A stretch of 64,000 bases of DNA from Oceanicola sp. 502str15. Its GTDB lineage: Bacteria; Pseudomonadota; Alphaproteobacteria; Rhodobacterales; Rhodobacteraceae. Location: NCBI RefSeq assembly GCF_024105635.1, contig NZ_WYDQ01000001.1:62001-126000 (forward strand), written 5' to 3'. Positions within the stretch are counted from its first letter, which is position 1. The number at the start of each line of letters is the position of its first letter. The notes under the pieces were generated by a model. That model searched no databases and was not told the origin of the DNA. It was given only the letters and a program-made list of their open reading frames with translations. The position numbers and the translations under genes are program-made. Below, piece by piece: positions 27,576 through 37,800 of the stretch.

Positions 27576-28510
27576 CCGGTCATGTCCCCCTTGCTGGCGG
27601 CGTTTGCCTGCTTTTCGAGCATGGAGAGTAGCTGCGCGGCGGTGGAAATCGCAATGGCCTGCGGGTGTTTACCCAAGGAGGGGTCGCCGATTGGGCAGGT
27701 GATGCGCGAAATTTGTGCAGCTATGTGGCCTGCGGCGGCGAGACGGGTGCGAAAGCGGGCCCATTTGGTGGCTGAGCCGATCAGGCCGATCGAGGCGGCG
27801 GGGCGTTTCAGCAGGGTGTCGCAGAGGGCGAAATCGAGGCTGTGAGAGTATGTGAGGATGATGTGATGCGCCGATGCGGGGGCGGTGGCGGCGAGGGTGG
27901 GGAGGTCGCCCGGGGTGGGGGGGGCGGGCGGATTTGGTGGAAAGCGGTCGGCGCTGGTGTCGGCCCAGGTGAGGGCGAGGTGATCGAGCGGGGCGAGGGT
28001 GGCGGCCAATGCGCGGCCGACGTGGCCGGCGCCCCAGATCCAGACGGGGGTGCGCGGGGCGGTGAGCGGCTCCAGCAGCCAGCCGTTTTCATGTGTGATG
28101 TCAGCGGTTTGCGAGCCGTTGCGGAAGGCCGAAAGCGCGCGGGCGATGGCGAGGGGCGGTGCGGGCGGGGCGGATTCGGCCACCGGGCGGGCATAGGCGG
28201 CCCCCCCGGGCGGGGCCTCGGCAAAGCTTTCGAGCGCCAGCGTGACGGTGCCGCCGCAACATTGGTTCATCGCCGGGCCGAGCGGCAGGGTGACGGTGAC
28301 AGGGGCCTGCCCGAGCCGGGCGCGGGCCATGGCGCAGGCCTCCCATTCCAGCGCGCCGCCGCCGATGGTGCCCTGCTGCCCGCCTTGCCAGACCAACATG
28401 GCGGTGCCCGGCCCGCGCGGGGTGGAGCCTTGGGCGCTGACCACAACCACGCGCACCACCGGGCCATGGGCGGCGATGGCCTGCGCGAGGGAGACGCGAT
28501 CAAAGCTCAT
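27572..28510 (-). CDS. xdhC: xanthine dehydrogenase accessory protein XdhC
   Basis: Binds and sulfurates the molybdenum cofactor and delivers it to XdhB. It has 312 residues, with the XdhC/CoxI N-terminal domain (GSTPRGPGTAMLVW and NQCCGGTVTL, the conserved CCGG) and a C-terminal Rossmann-like domain (VWIWGAGHVGRALAATLAPL). It acts in the cytoplasm. It sits directly after xdhB with a four-base overlap and before the transporter genes. Confidence 0.94.
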
Positions 28511-30918
28511 CCATTGCCCCCCGCACGCGCCCTGCCGATGGCCTCGAGCACATGCTCGGCGGTCGCGGGCGCTTCGAGGCCGGGGTAGTGCGGCCCGCAG
28601 GCGGCGCAGGCGTCTGACAGCGCCATGAGGGCTGAAATCCCGAGCATGAAGGGCGGCTCGCCCACCGCCTTGGAGCGGTAGATCGTGGCCTCGCGGTTTT
28701 CGTTCGGCCAGAGGGCGACGTTGAACACCGGGGGGCGGTCGGAGCAGGCGGGGATCTTGTAGGTGGAGGGGGCGTGGGTGGTGAGGCGGCCCTTGGCGTC
28801 CCAGACCAGCTCTTCGGTGGTGAGCCAGCCCGCGCCCTGAATGAAGCCGCCCTCGACCTGCCCGATGTCGAGCGCGGGGTTCAGCGAGCTTCCGGCGTCA
28901 TGCAGGATGTCGACGCGCAGCATCCGGTTTTCGCCGGTGAGCGTGTCGATGACCACCTCGGTGAGCGCCGCGCCATAGGCGAAGTAGAAGAACGGGCGGC
29001 CTTGGCCCTTGATGCGGTCCCAGCTGATCGAGGGCGTCTTGTAATAGCCCGTGGCGGAAAGCGAAACGCGGCCCACATAGGCCTCGGCAATCGCCTTTTC
29101 CCAAGGGAGCACATCGGCGCCCACATGCACCGCATCGCCCTCAAAACGCACCTCGGCGGGGTCGGCCTGATGCACCTCGGCCAGAAAGGCCCCGATCCGC
29201 GCCTTCAGCTCGTCGCAGGCGGCGGCGACGGCCATGCCGTTGAGATCGCTGCCGGAACTGGCCGCCGTGGCGGAGGTGTTGGGCACCTTGCCGGTGTCAG
29301 TGGCGGTGATCTTGACCCGGCTCAGAGGCACCCCGAAGCGCGAGGCCGCCACCTGCGCCACCTTCTGGAACAGCCCTTGCCCCATCTCGGTGCCGCCGTG
29401 GTTCATGTGGATCGAGCCGTCCTGATAGACATGCACCAGCGCGCCGGCCTGATTGAGATGGGTGAGGGTGAAGGAGATGCCGAACTTCACCGGCGTCAGC
29501 GCCAGCCCGCGCTTGAGCACCGGGTTTTCGGCGTTCCAAGCCGCCACCGCCGCCCGCCGCCCGGCGTAATCGGCCTTCTCGCACAGGGCCGCCACCAACT
29601 CGCGGCACACCGAATCCACCACCGGCTGGCCATAGGGTGTGGTCTGCGCGCCAACAGGCACCGCCACAACCCTGTCGGGCTCGCCCGTCGCCACGGCCCC
29701 CCGCGAGGTCAGATCCTCCTCGACCCCTGCCGTAGAAGGCACCACCGGTTCATTTTCTTGCTCCAAATATCTCCCGCCGGAGGCATAAAAGTTCTTCTGG
29801 CGCAGCGCCAAAGGATCACAGCCGACAGCCACGGCGAGATGGTCCATCACCCGCTCGATCCCCAGCATCCCCTGCGGGCCGCCAAAGCCGCGGTAGGCGG
29901 TGGCGCTCTGGGTGTGGGTTTTCAGCCGGTGCGACACGATCCGCACGTTGGGGATGAAATAGGCGTTGTCGGCGTGCAGCATCGCCCGGTCGGCCACGGG
30001 CAGGGAGAGGTCCTGCGCCCAGCCGCAGCGGGCGTATTGGGTGAAGTCGACCGCCGTCAGCTTGCCCTCGGCGTCGACCCCGGCGCGGTAGGTGATGCGG
30101 AAATCGTGGCGCTTGCCGGTGATCATCATGTCGTCGTCGCGGTCATAGCGCATTTTCGCGGGGCGGCCGGTTTGCGCAGCGACCACGGCGCAGGCGCAGG
30201 CGAGCGCGTTGCCCTGGCTTTCCTTGCCGCCGAAGCCGCCGCCCATGCGGCGGATCTCGACCCGCACGGCGTTCATCGCCACGCCTAGGGCCTCGGCGAC
30301 CTTGTGCTGAATTTCGGTGGGGTGCTGGGTGGAGCTGTGCACCACCATGTCGCCGCCCTCCTGCGGCAGGGCTAGCGCGGCCTGGCCTTCGAGGTAGAAG
30401 TGCTCCTGCCCGCCCATTTCCAGCGTGCCCTCCACCACGGTCGCGGCGGCGGCGAAACCCGCCGCAAGGTCGCCGCGGGCGTATTCGCGCGGGCCTTCCT
30501 CGAAGCGGCTGCCTGCGGCGAGCGCGTCGTCGATGGTCAAGAGGGCAGGGTGCTCGGCATAGGTGATCTCGGCGAGCCGGGCGGCCTTGCGGGCGGCGAG
30601 GTGGCTGGTGGCGACCACGAGGAAGATCGGCTGGCCGATGTAATAGACCTCGCCCTCGGCGAGCAGGGGCTCGTCATGGGCGGAGGGGGATACATCATTG
30701 GCGGCGGGGAGGTCATCCGCTGTCAGAACGGCGACCACGCCGGGGGCGGCGCGAACCTTCGTGAGGTCGAGCGCGGTGACGCTGGCGCGGGCCTTGGCAG
30801 AGGTGCCGAAGGCGAGGTGGAGCGTGTTGGCGGGCACCGGGATGTCATCGACATAGCGGGCCGCGCCGGTGACATGCAGGGGGGCGGCATCATGCGGGAG
30901 CGGCTTGGCAACGCTCAT
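28507..30918 (-). CDS. xdhB: xanthine dehydrogenase, molybdopterin-binding subunit
   Basis: Large subunit of about 803 residues that hydroxylates hypoxanthine and xanthine at the molybdenum centre. I start at [22 protein letters not shown], where the previous gene's stop overlaps. Motifs include [20 protein letters not shown] and [13 protein letters not shown], with the usual late EPPFMLG containing the catalytic Glu ([10 protein letters not shown]). Oddity: residues about 380-424, between NFYA and TTPYGQPV, appear to be an insertion of roughly 45 residues, whose first part is encoded by a motif that also occurs in intergenic DNA. Overall length exceeds the usual 770-780. Confidence 0.94.
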   Translation of the reverse strand: MSVAKPLPHDAAPLHVTGAARYVDDIPVPANTLHLAFGTSAKARASVTALDLTKVRAAPGVVAVLTADDLPAANDVSPSAHDEPLLAEGEVYYIGQPIFLVVATSHLAARKAARLAEITYAEHPALLTIDDALAAGSRFEEGPREYARGDLAAGFAAAATVVEGTLEMGGQEHFYLEGQAALALPQEGGDMVVHSSTQHPTEIQHKVAEALGVAMNAVRVEIRRMGGGFGGKESQGNALACACAVVAAQTGRPAKMRYDRDDDMMITGKRHDFRITYRAGVDAEGKLTAVDFTQYARCGWAQDLSLPVADRAMLHADNAYFIPNVRIVSHRLKTHTQSATAYRGFGGPQGMLGIERVMDHLAVAVGCDPLALRQKNFYASGGRYLEQENEPVVPSTAGVEEDLTSRGAVATGEPDRVVAVPVGAQTTPYGQPVVDSVCRELVAALCEKADYAGRRAAVAAWNAENPVLKRGLALTPVKFGISFTLTHLNQAGALVHVYQDGSIHMNHGGTEMGQGLFQKVAQVAASRFGVPLSRVKITATDTGKVPNTSATAASSGSDLNGMAVAAACDELKARIGAFLAEVHQADPAEVRFEGDAVHVGADVLPWEKAIAEAYVGRVSLSATGYYKTPSISWDRIKGQGRPFFYFAYGAALTEVVIDTLTGENRMLRVDILHDAGSSLNPALDIGQVEGGFIQGAGWLTTEELVWDAKGRLTTHAPSTYKIPACSDRPPVFNVALWPNENREATIYRSKAVGEPPFMLGISALMALSDACAACGPHYPGLEAPATAEHVLEAIGRARAGGNG
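29751..29784 (-). repeat. dispersed motif copy inside xdhB
   Basis: On the coding strand the stretch reads GCCTCCGGCGGGAG, then ATATTTGGAGCAAGAAAATG, encoding [12 protein letters not shown] (residues 379-390). The core ATATTT-N2-AGCAAGAAAA and its GC-rich left flank recur at 48816-48842 and 61186-61211, both intergenic and in the same orientation. Confidence 0.6.
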
Positions 30919-32279
30919 GGCTGCACCTCCAGCACCGAGGTGGCGGCGCCGGTGGTTTCCAGCCAGTAGCGGCGCAGCATGTTCTGCGCCGCTTCCATGC
31001 GGTAGGCGGCGGAGGCGCGCATGTCGGAGAGCGGCTGAAAATCGGCCAGCAGGGCGGTCATCGCGTCGGTGACGGTGGCTTCGCTCCAAGGCTGGCCGGT
31101 GAGCACGGCCTCGGCGGCGGCGGCGCGTTTGGGCGTTCCGGCCATGCCGCCGAAGGCGATGCGGGCGCGGATGACGGTGCCATCTTCGACGGTGATCGCA
31201 AGGCAGCCGCAGACGGCGGAAATGTCTTGATCGAAGCGTTTGGAGAGCTTGTAGCAGCGCAGGGTGTCGGGCTGGCGCGGCAGGCTGACGGCCTCGACAA
31301 ATTCGCCGGGCGCGCGGTCTTGCTTGCCGTAGTCGATGAAGAACTCTTCGAGCGGCAGGCTGCGGCGTTTGTCGCCGTGGCGCAGGTGGAGGGTCGCGCC
31401 GAGCGCGATGAGGGCAGGGGGGCTGTCGCCGATGGGGGAGCCGTTGGCGATATTGCCGCCGAGGGTGGCGGCCTGGCGGACCTGCTCGGAGCCGTAGCGG
31501 CGGAAGAGTTCGGCGAGGCTCGGGTGATAGGGTGCGATGACCTCGCGCAGCTTGGCGATGGGGGTGGTGGCGCCGATGCGGATTTCGGCCTCGGTCACCT
31601 CCACGTAGTTCAGGTCGGCAACGCGGTGGAGGAAGGCGACCTCCTTCAACTCCGCCAGCCGCTTTGTGACCCAAAGGCCGACATCGGTGGCGCCTGCGAT
31701 GAGCGTGGCCTGCGGGTGGGCGGCATACCATGCGGCCAGCGCATCGGCGGTTTCGGGGATGGTCGGTTGCGGAGGGGTTTCGAGCGAAGAGGGGGCGGCG
31801 AGATGAGGCGGGACGGGCGCTTGCGCGGCGGCCACGGCGGCGCGGACGATGGGGGCGTAGCCGGTGCAGCGGCAGAGGTTGCCGGCCAACTTGTCGTTGA
31901 AATCCTGCGCGCCGGCCGCGTGGGCGGCGGCCATGGAGGTGATGAAGCCCGGCGTGCAGAAGCCGCATTGCGAGCCGTGCTGCGCGACCATGGCGGATTG
32001 CACCGGGTGCAGGGTGCCATCGGGGGCGGCGACGCCTTCGACGGTGCGGACCTCGCGCCCGTGCAGGTGGGGCAGGAGCATGATGCAGGCGTTCTGGGCG
32101 GCCCATGATCCAGCGGGGTCGCGGGTCATGATGGTGCAGGCGCCGCAGTCGCCCTCGTTGCAGCCTTCCTTGGTGCCCTTCAGCCCGCGCGTTTCGCGCA
32201 GGTAGTCGAGCACGGTGGTTGTGGGGTCTGCGCCGCGCAGGTCCACGGTCTCTCCGTTGAGAAGAAACGTGATGTCCAT
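30915..32279 (-). CDS. xdhA: xanthine dehydrogenase, FeS/FAD small subunit
   Basis: Subunit of about 454 residues. The N-terminal plant-type 2Fe-2S ligands lie in [10 protein letters not shown], the second helical 2Fe-2S cluster in CGFCTPGF and CRCTGY, and the FAD-binding domain in [11 protein letters not shown] and [15 protein letters not shown]. It passes electrons from the molybdenum site to NAD. I start at [16 protein letters not shown]. It heads the eight-gene operon. Its upstream gap (32280-32499) holds only a GC-rich inverted repeat (GAGGCCCG/CGGGCCTC, 32313-32350) and no recognisable operator. Confidence 0.95.
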   Translation of the reverse strand: MDITFLLNGETVDLRGADPTTTVLDYLRETRGLKGTKEGCNEGDCGACTIMTRDPAGSWAAQNACIMLLPHLHGREVRTVEGVAAPDGTLHPVQSAMVAQHGSQCGFCTPGFITSMAAAHAAGAQDFNDKLAGNLCRCTGYAPIVRAAVAAAQAPVPPHLAAPSSLETPPQPTIPETADALAAWYAAHPQATLIAGATDVGLWVTKRLAELKEVAFLHRVADLNYVEVTEAEIRIGATTPIAKLREVIAPYHPSLAELFRRYGSEQVRQAATLGGNIANGSPIGDSPPALIALGATLHLRHGDKRRSLPLEEFFIDYGKQDRAPGEFVEAVSLPRQPDTLRCYKLSKRFDQDISAVCGCLAITVEDGTVIRARIAFGGMAGTPKRAAAAEAVLTGQPWSEATVTDAMTALLADFQPLSDMRASAAYRMEAAQNMLRRYWLETTGAATSVLEVQP

Positions 32280-32499
32280 GGAGTTACCCGCCGCGTTACC
32301 GAATGCGTCCCCGAGGCCCGGCCTTCGATGCGGCGTAGAAAGCGGGCCTCCGGGGGGAGTTTGGCGGGGCGGGTGCGGGGGTGGCAAGGGGGAATCTGCC
32401 CGTTTGCGCGGCAGCGGGCAGGATTTGCACGGTTTTTGGGCGGTGGATGGGGGTGACGTGCGCGCCCTTGGCGCGACACCCCACCCGCCATCCCGTTGG

Positions 32500-32970
32500 T
32501 CAGAGATTCTCCGCGAGGGTAGCCAGCTGGTCGGCTGCGGCGCCCCAGCCTTGATCGAAGCCCATGTCGGCGTGTTTCTGGCAATCTTCCGGCGTGCGGT
32601 GGCGCACGATGGCCTTGTACTCGGTGCCGCCGTCCTTGGGGGTGAGGGTGATGTCGGCGAGCATGAAGGGGGTTTCGTTGGGCACGAAGCCTGCCTTGAA
32701 GAAGTCGGTGAAGACGAGGCGGTGCTCGGGTTCGGCCAGCAGGACGGCCCCCTCGTTGGCCATTTCCTCGCCCTCCGGGCCTTTGAAGAGGCTGAAGAAG
32801 CGGCCGCCGGGGTGGGGCTCGATCACCGCGTCGGCGCATTTCCACGGCGCGGGGACGAACCATTCGCAGAGCAGCTCGGGGGTGATGAAGCATTTCCAGA
32901 GCGTGGCGGGGGAGGCCTTGATCTGGCGCGTGAGGGTGAGGTCGACTTCGGGGTTTATCGCGGGGGTCAT
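32500..32970 (-). CDS. SRPBCC (AHSA1-like) domain protein
   Basis: Protein of 156 residues with the START/Bet v1-like fold common in genes regulated by ArsR-type repressors. Family features are [24 protein letters not shown] near the start, [16 protein letters not shown] and the C-terminal [19 protein letters not shown]. It probably binds a small hydrophobic ligand in the cytoplasm. It overlaps the second SRPBCC gene by four bases and is last in the arsR-led operon. Confidence 0.85.
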   Translation of the reverse strand: MTPAINPEVDLTLTRQIKASPATLWKCFITPELLCEWFVPAPWKCADAVIEPHPGGRFFSLFKGPEGEEMANEGAVLLAEPEHRLVFTDFFKAGFVPNETPFMLADITLTPKDGGTEYKAIVRHRTPEDCQKHADMGFDQGWGAAADQLATLAENL

Positions 32971-33428
32971 GCGGTTTGTCTTTCTGCGAGCTGGGCAAGG
33001 TTGGTGAGGGCGGCGGTCCAGCCTTGGGTGTAGCCCTCGGCCATTTCGTCGCCGATGAGGCTGGCGAGCTGGGCGGTGACGGTGAGGTGGCTTCCGGCGC
33101 CCTCGGGGGTGATCTCGATGGAGCAGAGGCCGCAGGAGATGGGGGCGCCCTCAATGCGGATGGTTTCGGTGAAGATCAACAGCGTGGGGGCGTCGAGGTG
33201 GTGGAAGTCGGTGGTGACTTCGAACTCGGGGTTGTCGGCGGGGCCGCAGCGAGAAAGCTCGCGGCCGCCGGGGCGAATGTCGGCTTCGAGGATATCGAGC
33301 CGGGTGTTCTCGGTGGGGGCGCCCCATTCAGCGCGGAATTCGGGCTGGGTCATCAGCGGGAAGAGGCGTGCGGGCGGCGCCGCAATGCTGCGGGTCAGGG
33401 TGAGGGTGTCGTGCTTGAGGGCGGTCAT
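32967..33428 (-). CDS. SRPBCC domain protein
   Basis: Paralogue-like member of the same fold, 153 residues: PPARLFPLMTQPEFRAEWGAP, IRPGGRELSRCGP and MAEGYTQGWTAALTNLAQLAE. I start at MTALKHDTLTLTRSI (33428), whose ATG overlaps the arsR stop. The two SRPBCC proteins resemble each other mainly at the C-terminal helix. They may form a heterodimer, which is inference. Confidence 0.83.
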   Translation of the reverse strand: MTALKHDTLTLTRSIAAPPARLFPLMTQPEFRAEWGAPTENTRLDILEADIRPGGRELSRCGPADNPEFEVTTDFHHLDAPTLLIFTETIRIEGAPISCGLCSIEITPEGAGSHLTVTAQLASLIGDEMAEGYTQGWTAALTNLAQLAERQTA

Positions 33429-33757
33429 GCGTCGCCTCCTTTTTCGAGCCGTTCTGCAAGGGCGGAGAGGCGGTTGAGACGGCCTTCCCAGAGTGTGCGT
33501 TGGGTGGTGAGCCAATGCTCGGCCTCGGCCAGCGGTTCCGCCTCGATATGGACGGTGCGCACGCGGCCCTGTTTGGTGGAATGAACCAGTCCGGCATTTT
33601 CGAGCACTTTCAGGTGCTTGAGAAAGGTGGGCAGGGCGATGTTGTGCGGCGCGTGCAGCTCGGAGACGGCGGCGGGGCCACGGGTGAGGCGCTCGATCAC
33701 GGCCCTGCGGGTGGGGTCTGCGATGGCGCTGAAGAAGCTGTCGAGTTGGTTAGCCAT
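33425..33757 (-). CDS. ArsR-family transcriptional repressor
   Basis: Winged-helix regulator of 110 residues beginning MANQLDSFFSAIADPTRRAVIERL, typical of the ArsR group linked to SRPBCC proteins. Metal-binding cysteines are absent, so the signal is probably not a metal. The recognition helix lies near ALPTFLKHLKVLENAGLV. Its own start codon lies within a palindromic site matched by a second upstream copy, indicating autoregulation. No ribosome site precedes the ATG. Confidence 0.9.
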   Translation of the reverse strand: MANQLDSFFSAIADPTRRAVIERLTRGPAAVSELHAPHNIALPTFLKHLKVLENAGLVHSTKQGRVRTVHIEAEPLAEAEHWLTTQRTLWEGRLNRLSALAERLEKGGDA

Positions 33758-33764
33758 GTGGCTA
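33751..33764. promoter_or_regulatory. ArsR operator, proximal copy
   Basis: TAGCCATGTGGCTA, a perfect 6-base inverted repeat TAGCCA/TGGCTA with a 2-base centre, covers the arsR start codon (33755-33757). It is the better of two related sites and lies within a 25-base direct repeat (33748-33772 and 33796-33820, 21 of 25 identical). Confidence 0.65.
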
Positions 33765-33792
33765 GGTAATGGGAGTCGCGGGGTGGTGTCAA
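33764..33792 (-). promoter_or_regulatory. probable arsR promoter
   Basis: A perfect -35 TTGACA (plus-strand TGTCAA, 33787-33792) with a 17-base spacer leads to a weak -10 TTACCT (33764-33769). The predicted start of transcription falls at or next to the ATG at 33757, so the messenger may be leaderless. The promoter lies between the two operator copies. Confidence 0.45.
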
Positions 33793-33798
33793 GATGGT

Positions 33799-33812
33799 TA
33801 GCTTGGTGGCTA
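33799..33812. promoter_or_regulatory. ArsR operator, distal copy
   Basis: TAGCTTGGTGGCTA, 48 bases from the proximal site, lies just upstream of a TTGACA element. Together the sites bracket the arsR promoter. Confidence 0.5.
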
Positions 33813-33830
33813 GGTATTGGCGGGTTTTGC

Positions 33831-33932
33831 TCGGGCTCGACCCGAGGATCTCTTGGTGGGAGGTCCTCGGGTCGAGCCCGAGGATGACGAGGAGGAGTGG
33901 GGGAGGTCCTCGGGTCGAGCCCGAGGATGACG
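33831..33932. repeat. REP-like palindromic repeat cluster (three units)
   Basis: Three palindromic units built around CTCGGGTCGAGCCCGAG: one inverted at 33831-33852 and two identical direct copies of 29 bases at 33861-33889 and 33904-33932, each ending GAGGATGACG. They occupy the gap between the arsR and glutaminase genes. Related units occur at 52636-52704. No transposase is nearby. Confidence 0.8.
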
Positions 33933-33938
33933 GAGCGC

Positions 33939-34850
33939 TTATCCGAAGACCGACCAGCCGGTTTCCTGCGCCAGCGCCTCGATGGCCTCGGTGCCGACCT
34001 TGGAGTTGCCCCAGGCGTTGAGGCCGGGCGACCAGACGGCGACGGAGGCGACGCCCGGCACCGCTACGAGGATGCCGCCGCCGACCCCGGATTTGCCGGG
34101 CAGGCCGGTGCGGAAGGCAAAGTCGCCCGAGCCGTCATAATGGCCGCAGGTCATCATCAGCGCGGCGATGCGGCGGCGTTTGACCGCGGAGAGCAGAAGC
34201 GGCGCGCCCGGCAGCCCGGCGATGCCGCGCCCGGCGCGGGCGAGTTGCTCGGTGGTCATCTCGATGGCGCATTGGTGGAAGTAGGTGCCGAGCACCATCT
34301 CGGGCATGTTCTTCAGGTTGTCGTAGCTTTTGAGGTAGTTGGCGAGCGCCACGTTACGAAAGCCGGTGGTGGCCTCAGAATGGGCGACCTCGGAATCGAT
34401 GTGGATGTCATCATCGCCGGAGGCGGCGCGGATGAAGCCGAGGATCTCGGAGAGGGCATCGCGCGGGGCGCGGCCTGCGAGGAGCTCATCGGTTGTCACC
34501 AGCGCGCCGGCGTTGATGAAGGGATTGCGCGGGCGGCCCTGCTCCTGCTCGAGCAGCAGCATGGAATCGAACCGATCGCCCGAGGGCTCGCGGCCCACAC
34601 GCGCCCAGAGCGACTCGCCGATGCGCGAGAGCACGCAGGCCAGCGTGAAGACCTTGGAGACGGACTGGATGGAAAAGCGGGTTTGCGACTGGCCCGCCGA
34701 ATGCAGGGTGCCGTCGGCGAGCACGACCGAAATGGCAAACTGCGCCGGATCGACCTGCGCCAGTTCGGGGATATAGGTGGCGACCTGCCCCCAGTCGGCG
34801 GCGGCATGGGCGTGCGCGTCGAGGCGCGCGAGGAGATCGGGCAGGTTCAT
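33939..34850 (-). CDS. glsA: glutaminase
   Basis: Hydrolyses glutamine to glutamate and ammonia in the cytoplasm. Length is 303 residues, usual for the serine-dependent beta-lactamase-like glutaminase family. The catalytic Ser63-x-x-Lys66 lies in FSIQSVSKVFTLA. Other motifs are PRNPFINAGALVT, LPGKSGVGGGILVAVPG and the C-terminal VWSPGLNAWGNSKVG. It is divergent from dnaE, with about 50 bases between starts. Confidence 0.95.
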   Translation of the reverse strand: MNLPDLLARLDAHAHAAADWGQVATYIPELAQVDPAQFAISVVLADGTLHSAGQSQTRFSIQSVSKVFTLACVLSRIGESLWARVGREPSGDRFDSMLLLEQEQGRPRNPFINAGALVTTDELLAGRAPRDALSEILGFIRAASGDDDIHIDSEVAHSEATTGFRNVALANYLKSYDNLKNMPEMVLGTYFHQCAIEMTTEQLARAGRGIAGLPGAPLLLSAVKRRRIAALMMTCGHYDGSGDFAFRTGLPGKSGVGGGILVAVPGVASVAVWSPGLNAWGNSKVGTEAIEALAQETGWSVFG

Positions 34851-34899
34851 GGGCGCGAGGCTACTTCAAACTGGCGCAGGGCCGCCATAGGGTAGGGCC

Positions 34900-37800
34900 A
34901 TGGCCACTCCCCGATTCATCCATCTGCGCGTTCATACCGAATACTCTCTGCTGGAGGGGGCGGTGCCGGTGAAAAAGCTCGCGGGGCTCTGCGAGAAGGC
35001 CGAGATGCCTGCGGTTGCGGTGACCGACACCAACAACATGTTCGCGGCGCTGGAGGCGAGCGTGACGCTTTCGGGCGCGGGGGTGCAGCCGATCATGGGC
35101 TGCCAGGTGGACCTGGAATATGAGCAGCCCGCGCCGGGCGGGAAGCCGATTGCCCCGGCGCCCGTGGTGCTGCTGGCCCAGAGCGAGCGCGGCTACGAGG
35201 CGTTGATGAAGATCAACTCGTGCCTCTATCTGCGCGGCGACGGGAGCCTGCCGCATGTGACGCTGGAAGATCTGGAGGCACATTCTGCGGATGTGATCTG
35301 TCTCAGCGGCGGGCCGGACGGGCCGGTGGGGCGGCTGCTGAGGGCCGGGCAGCGGGCGAAGGCGGATTTGCTGGTGGACGGGCTGGCGCGGATTTACGGC
35401 GACCGGCTCTACATCGAGTTGCAGCGGCATCCGGGCGAGGACGGGCTGCCCGAGGCCGAGCAGGCGAGCGAGCGGGGCCATGTGGAAATGGCCTATGCCA
35501 AGGGCATTCCGCTGGTGGCGACGAATGACGTGTATTTCCCCAAGCCCGAGATCTACGAGGCCCATGACGCGCTGATCTGCATCGCCGAGGGCGCCTATGT
35601 GGACCAGCAGGAAGACCGGCGGCGGCTGACGGCGCAGCACTATTTCAAGAGCGCCTCCGAGATGGCGACCCTCTTTGCCGACCTGCCGGAAGCGCTTGAG
35701 AATACGGTGGAAATTGCGAAGCGTTGCGCCTTCATGGCCTATCGGCGCGACCCTATCCTGCCCAAGTTCGCCGAGAACGAGGTGGCGGAGTTGCGGCGGC
35801 AGGCCAACGAGGGGTTGCAGGCAAGGCTGGCGGTGATCCCGCATGCGGCGAGCGTGGAGGAATATCAGGAGCGGCTCGACTTTGAGCTCGACATCATCGA
35901 GGGCATGGGCTTTCCCGGCTACTTCCTGATCGTGGCCGACTTCATCAAGTGGTCGAAGGACAACGGCATTCCGATTGGCCCCGGGCGGGGTTCGGGCGCG
36001 GGCAGCCTCGTGGCCTATGCGCTGACGATCACCGACCTCGATCCGCTGCGCTATGCGCTGCTGTTCGAGCGGTTCCTGAACCCCGAGCGGGTGAGCATGC
36101 CCGACTTCGATATCGACTTCTGCATGGACCGACGGGAAGAGACGATCCGCTATGTGCAGGAGAAATACGGGCGCGACCGGGTGGGGCAGATCATCACCTT
36201 CGGGGCGCTGCTCTCCAAGGCGGCGGTGCGCGACGTGGGCCGTGTGCTGCAAATGCCCTATGGGCAGGTGGACCGGCTGAGCAAGATGATCCCGGTGGAG
36301 GGCGTAAAGCCGGTTTCCATCGAGAAGGCTTTGGCGACCGAGGAACGGCTGCGCGAGGAGGCTCGGGCGGAGGAGGTTGTTGACCGGCTGCTGACCTATG
36401 GACAGCAAGTGGAGGGGCTGCTGCGCAACGCCTCGACCCACGCGGCGGGTGTGGTGATTGGCGACCGCCCGCTTGATGAGCTGGTGCCGCTCTATCAGGA
36501 CCCGCGCTCCGACATGCCGGCGACCCAGTTCAACATGAAATGGGTCGAGCAGGCCGGGCTGGTGAAATTCGACTTTCTCGGCCTTAAGACGCTGACGGTG
36601 ATCCAGAACGCGGTTGATCTGATCAACGGCGGGGGGCGCGACATTCATATCGCGCCGGATGGCACCGAGCTTTACGAGCCGCCCGAGGGGGCGGTGAACG
36701 AGATCAACGCGATCCCGCTGGATGATGAACGCAGCTACAAGCTCTACGCCTCCGCCAAGACGGTTGCTGTGTTTCAGGTGGAAAGCTCGGGGATGATGGA
36801 TGCGCTGCGGCGCATGAAGCCCGACTGCATCGAAGATATCGTGGCGCTGGTGGCGCTCTACCGGCCCGGCCCGATGGAGAATATTCCGACCTATTGCGAG
36901 GTGAAGAACGGGCAGCGCGAGATCGAGTCGGTCCATCCGCTGATCGACCATATCCTCGAAGAGACCCAGGGCATCATCGTTTACCAGGAACAGGTGATGC
37001 AGATTGCCCAGGTGATGGCGGGCTACTCCCTTGGCGGCGCCGACCTGCTGCGCCGGGCCATGGGCAAGAAGATCAAGGAGGCAATGGACGCCGAGCGGCC
37101 CAAGTTCGAAAAGGGCGCGGCGGAGAACGGGGTGGAGAAGAAGAAGGCCAGCGAGGTCTTCGACCTCCTGGAGAAGTTCGCCAACTACGGGTTCAACAAG
37201 TCGCACGCTGCGGCCTATGCGGTGGTGAGCTACCAGACCGCATGGCTGAAGGCGAACCATCCGGTGGAGTTCATGGCCGCGGTGATGAACTGCGATATCC
37301 ACCTGACCGACAAGCTCGCCGTCTATGCCGAGGAGGTGCGGCGGGGGCTGGATATCGAGATCGTGCCGCCCTGCGTGAACCGCTCGCTGGAAACCTTCTC
37401 TGTGGTGGAGGGCAAGGTCGTTTACGCGCTGGGCGCGCTGAAGAACGTGGGCGCGGATGCGATGCGGCTGATCGTGGAGGCGCGGGACGGGCGCGAGTTT
37501 GTTTCGCTCTTCGATTTTGCCCGCCGCGTGGACCTGAAGAAGATCGGCAAGCGCCCGCTCGAAATGCTGGCACGCGCCGGGGCGTTCGACCTGCTCGACC
37601 CGAATCGGCACAGGGTCTTTGCCGCCCTCGATCCGCTGGTGAACTACTCTGCCGCGATCCACGATCAGCGGGCATCCGCTCAGGTTTCGCTGTTCGGCGA
37701 GGCCGGTGACGACCTGCCCGAGCCGCGCCTGCCGAGCGTCGATGACTGGATGGTGGGCGAGCGGCTGGGGGAGGAACACCGGGCGATCGGTTTCTACCTA

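Noticed and set aside
32313..32350. Inverted repeat GAGGCCCG/CGGGCCTC upstream of xdhA
   Set aside because: The 22-base loop and GC-rich arms are common by chance here; no clear regulatory meaning.
34861..37779. Long open frame antisense to dnaE
   Set aside because: dnaE is unambiguous on the other strand and the antisense product has no recognisable motif.
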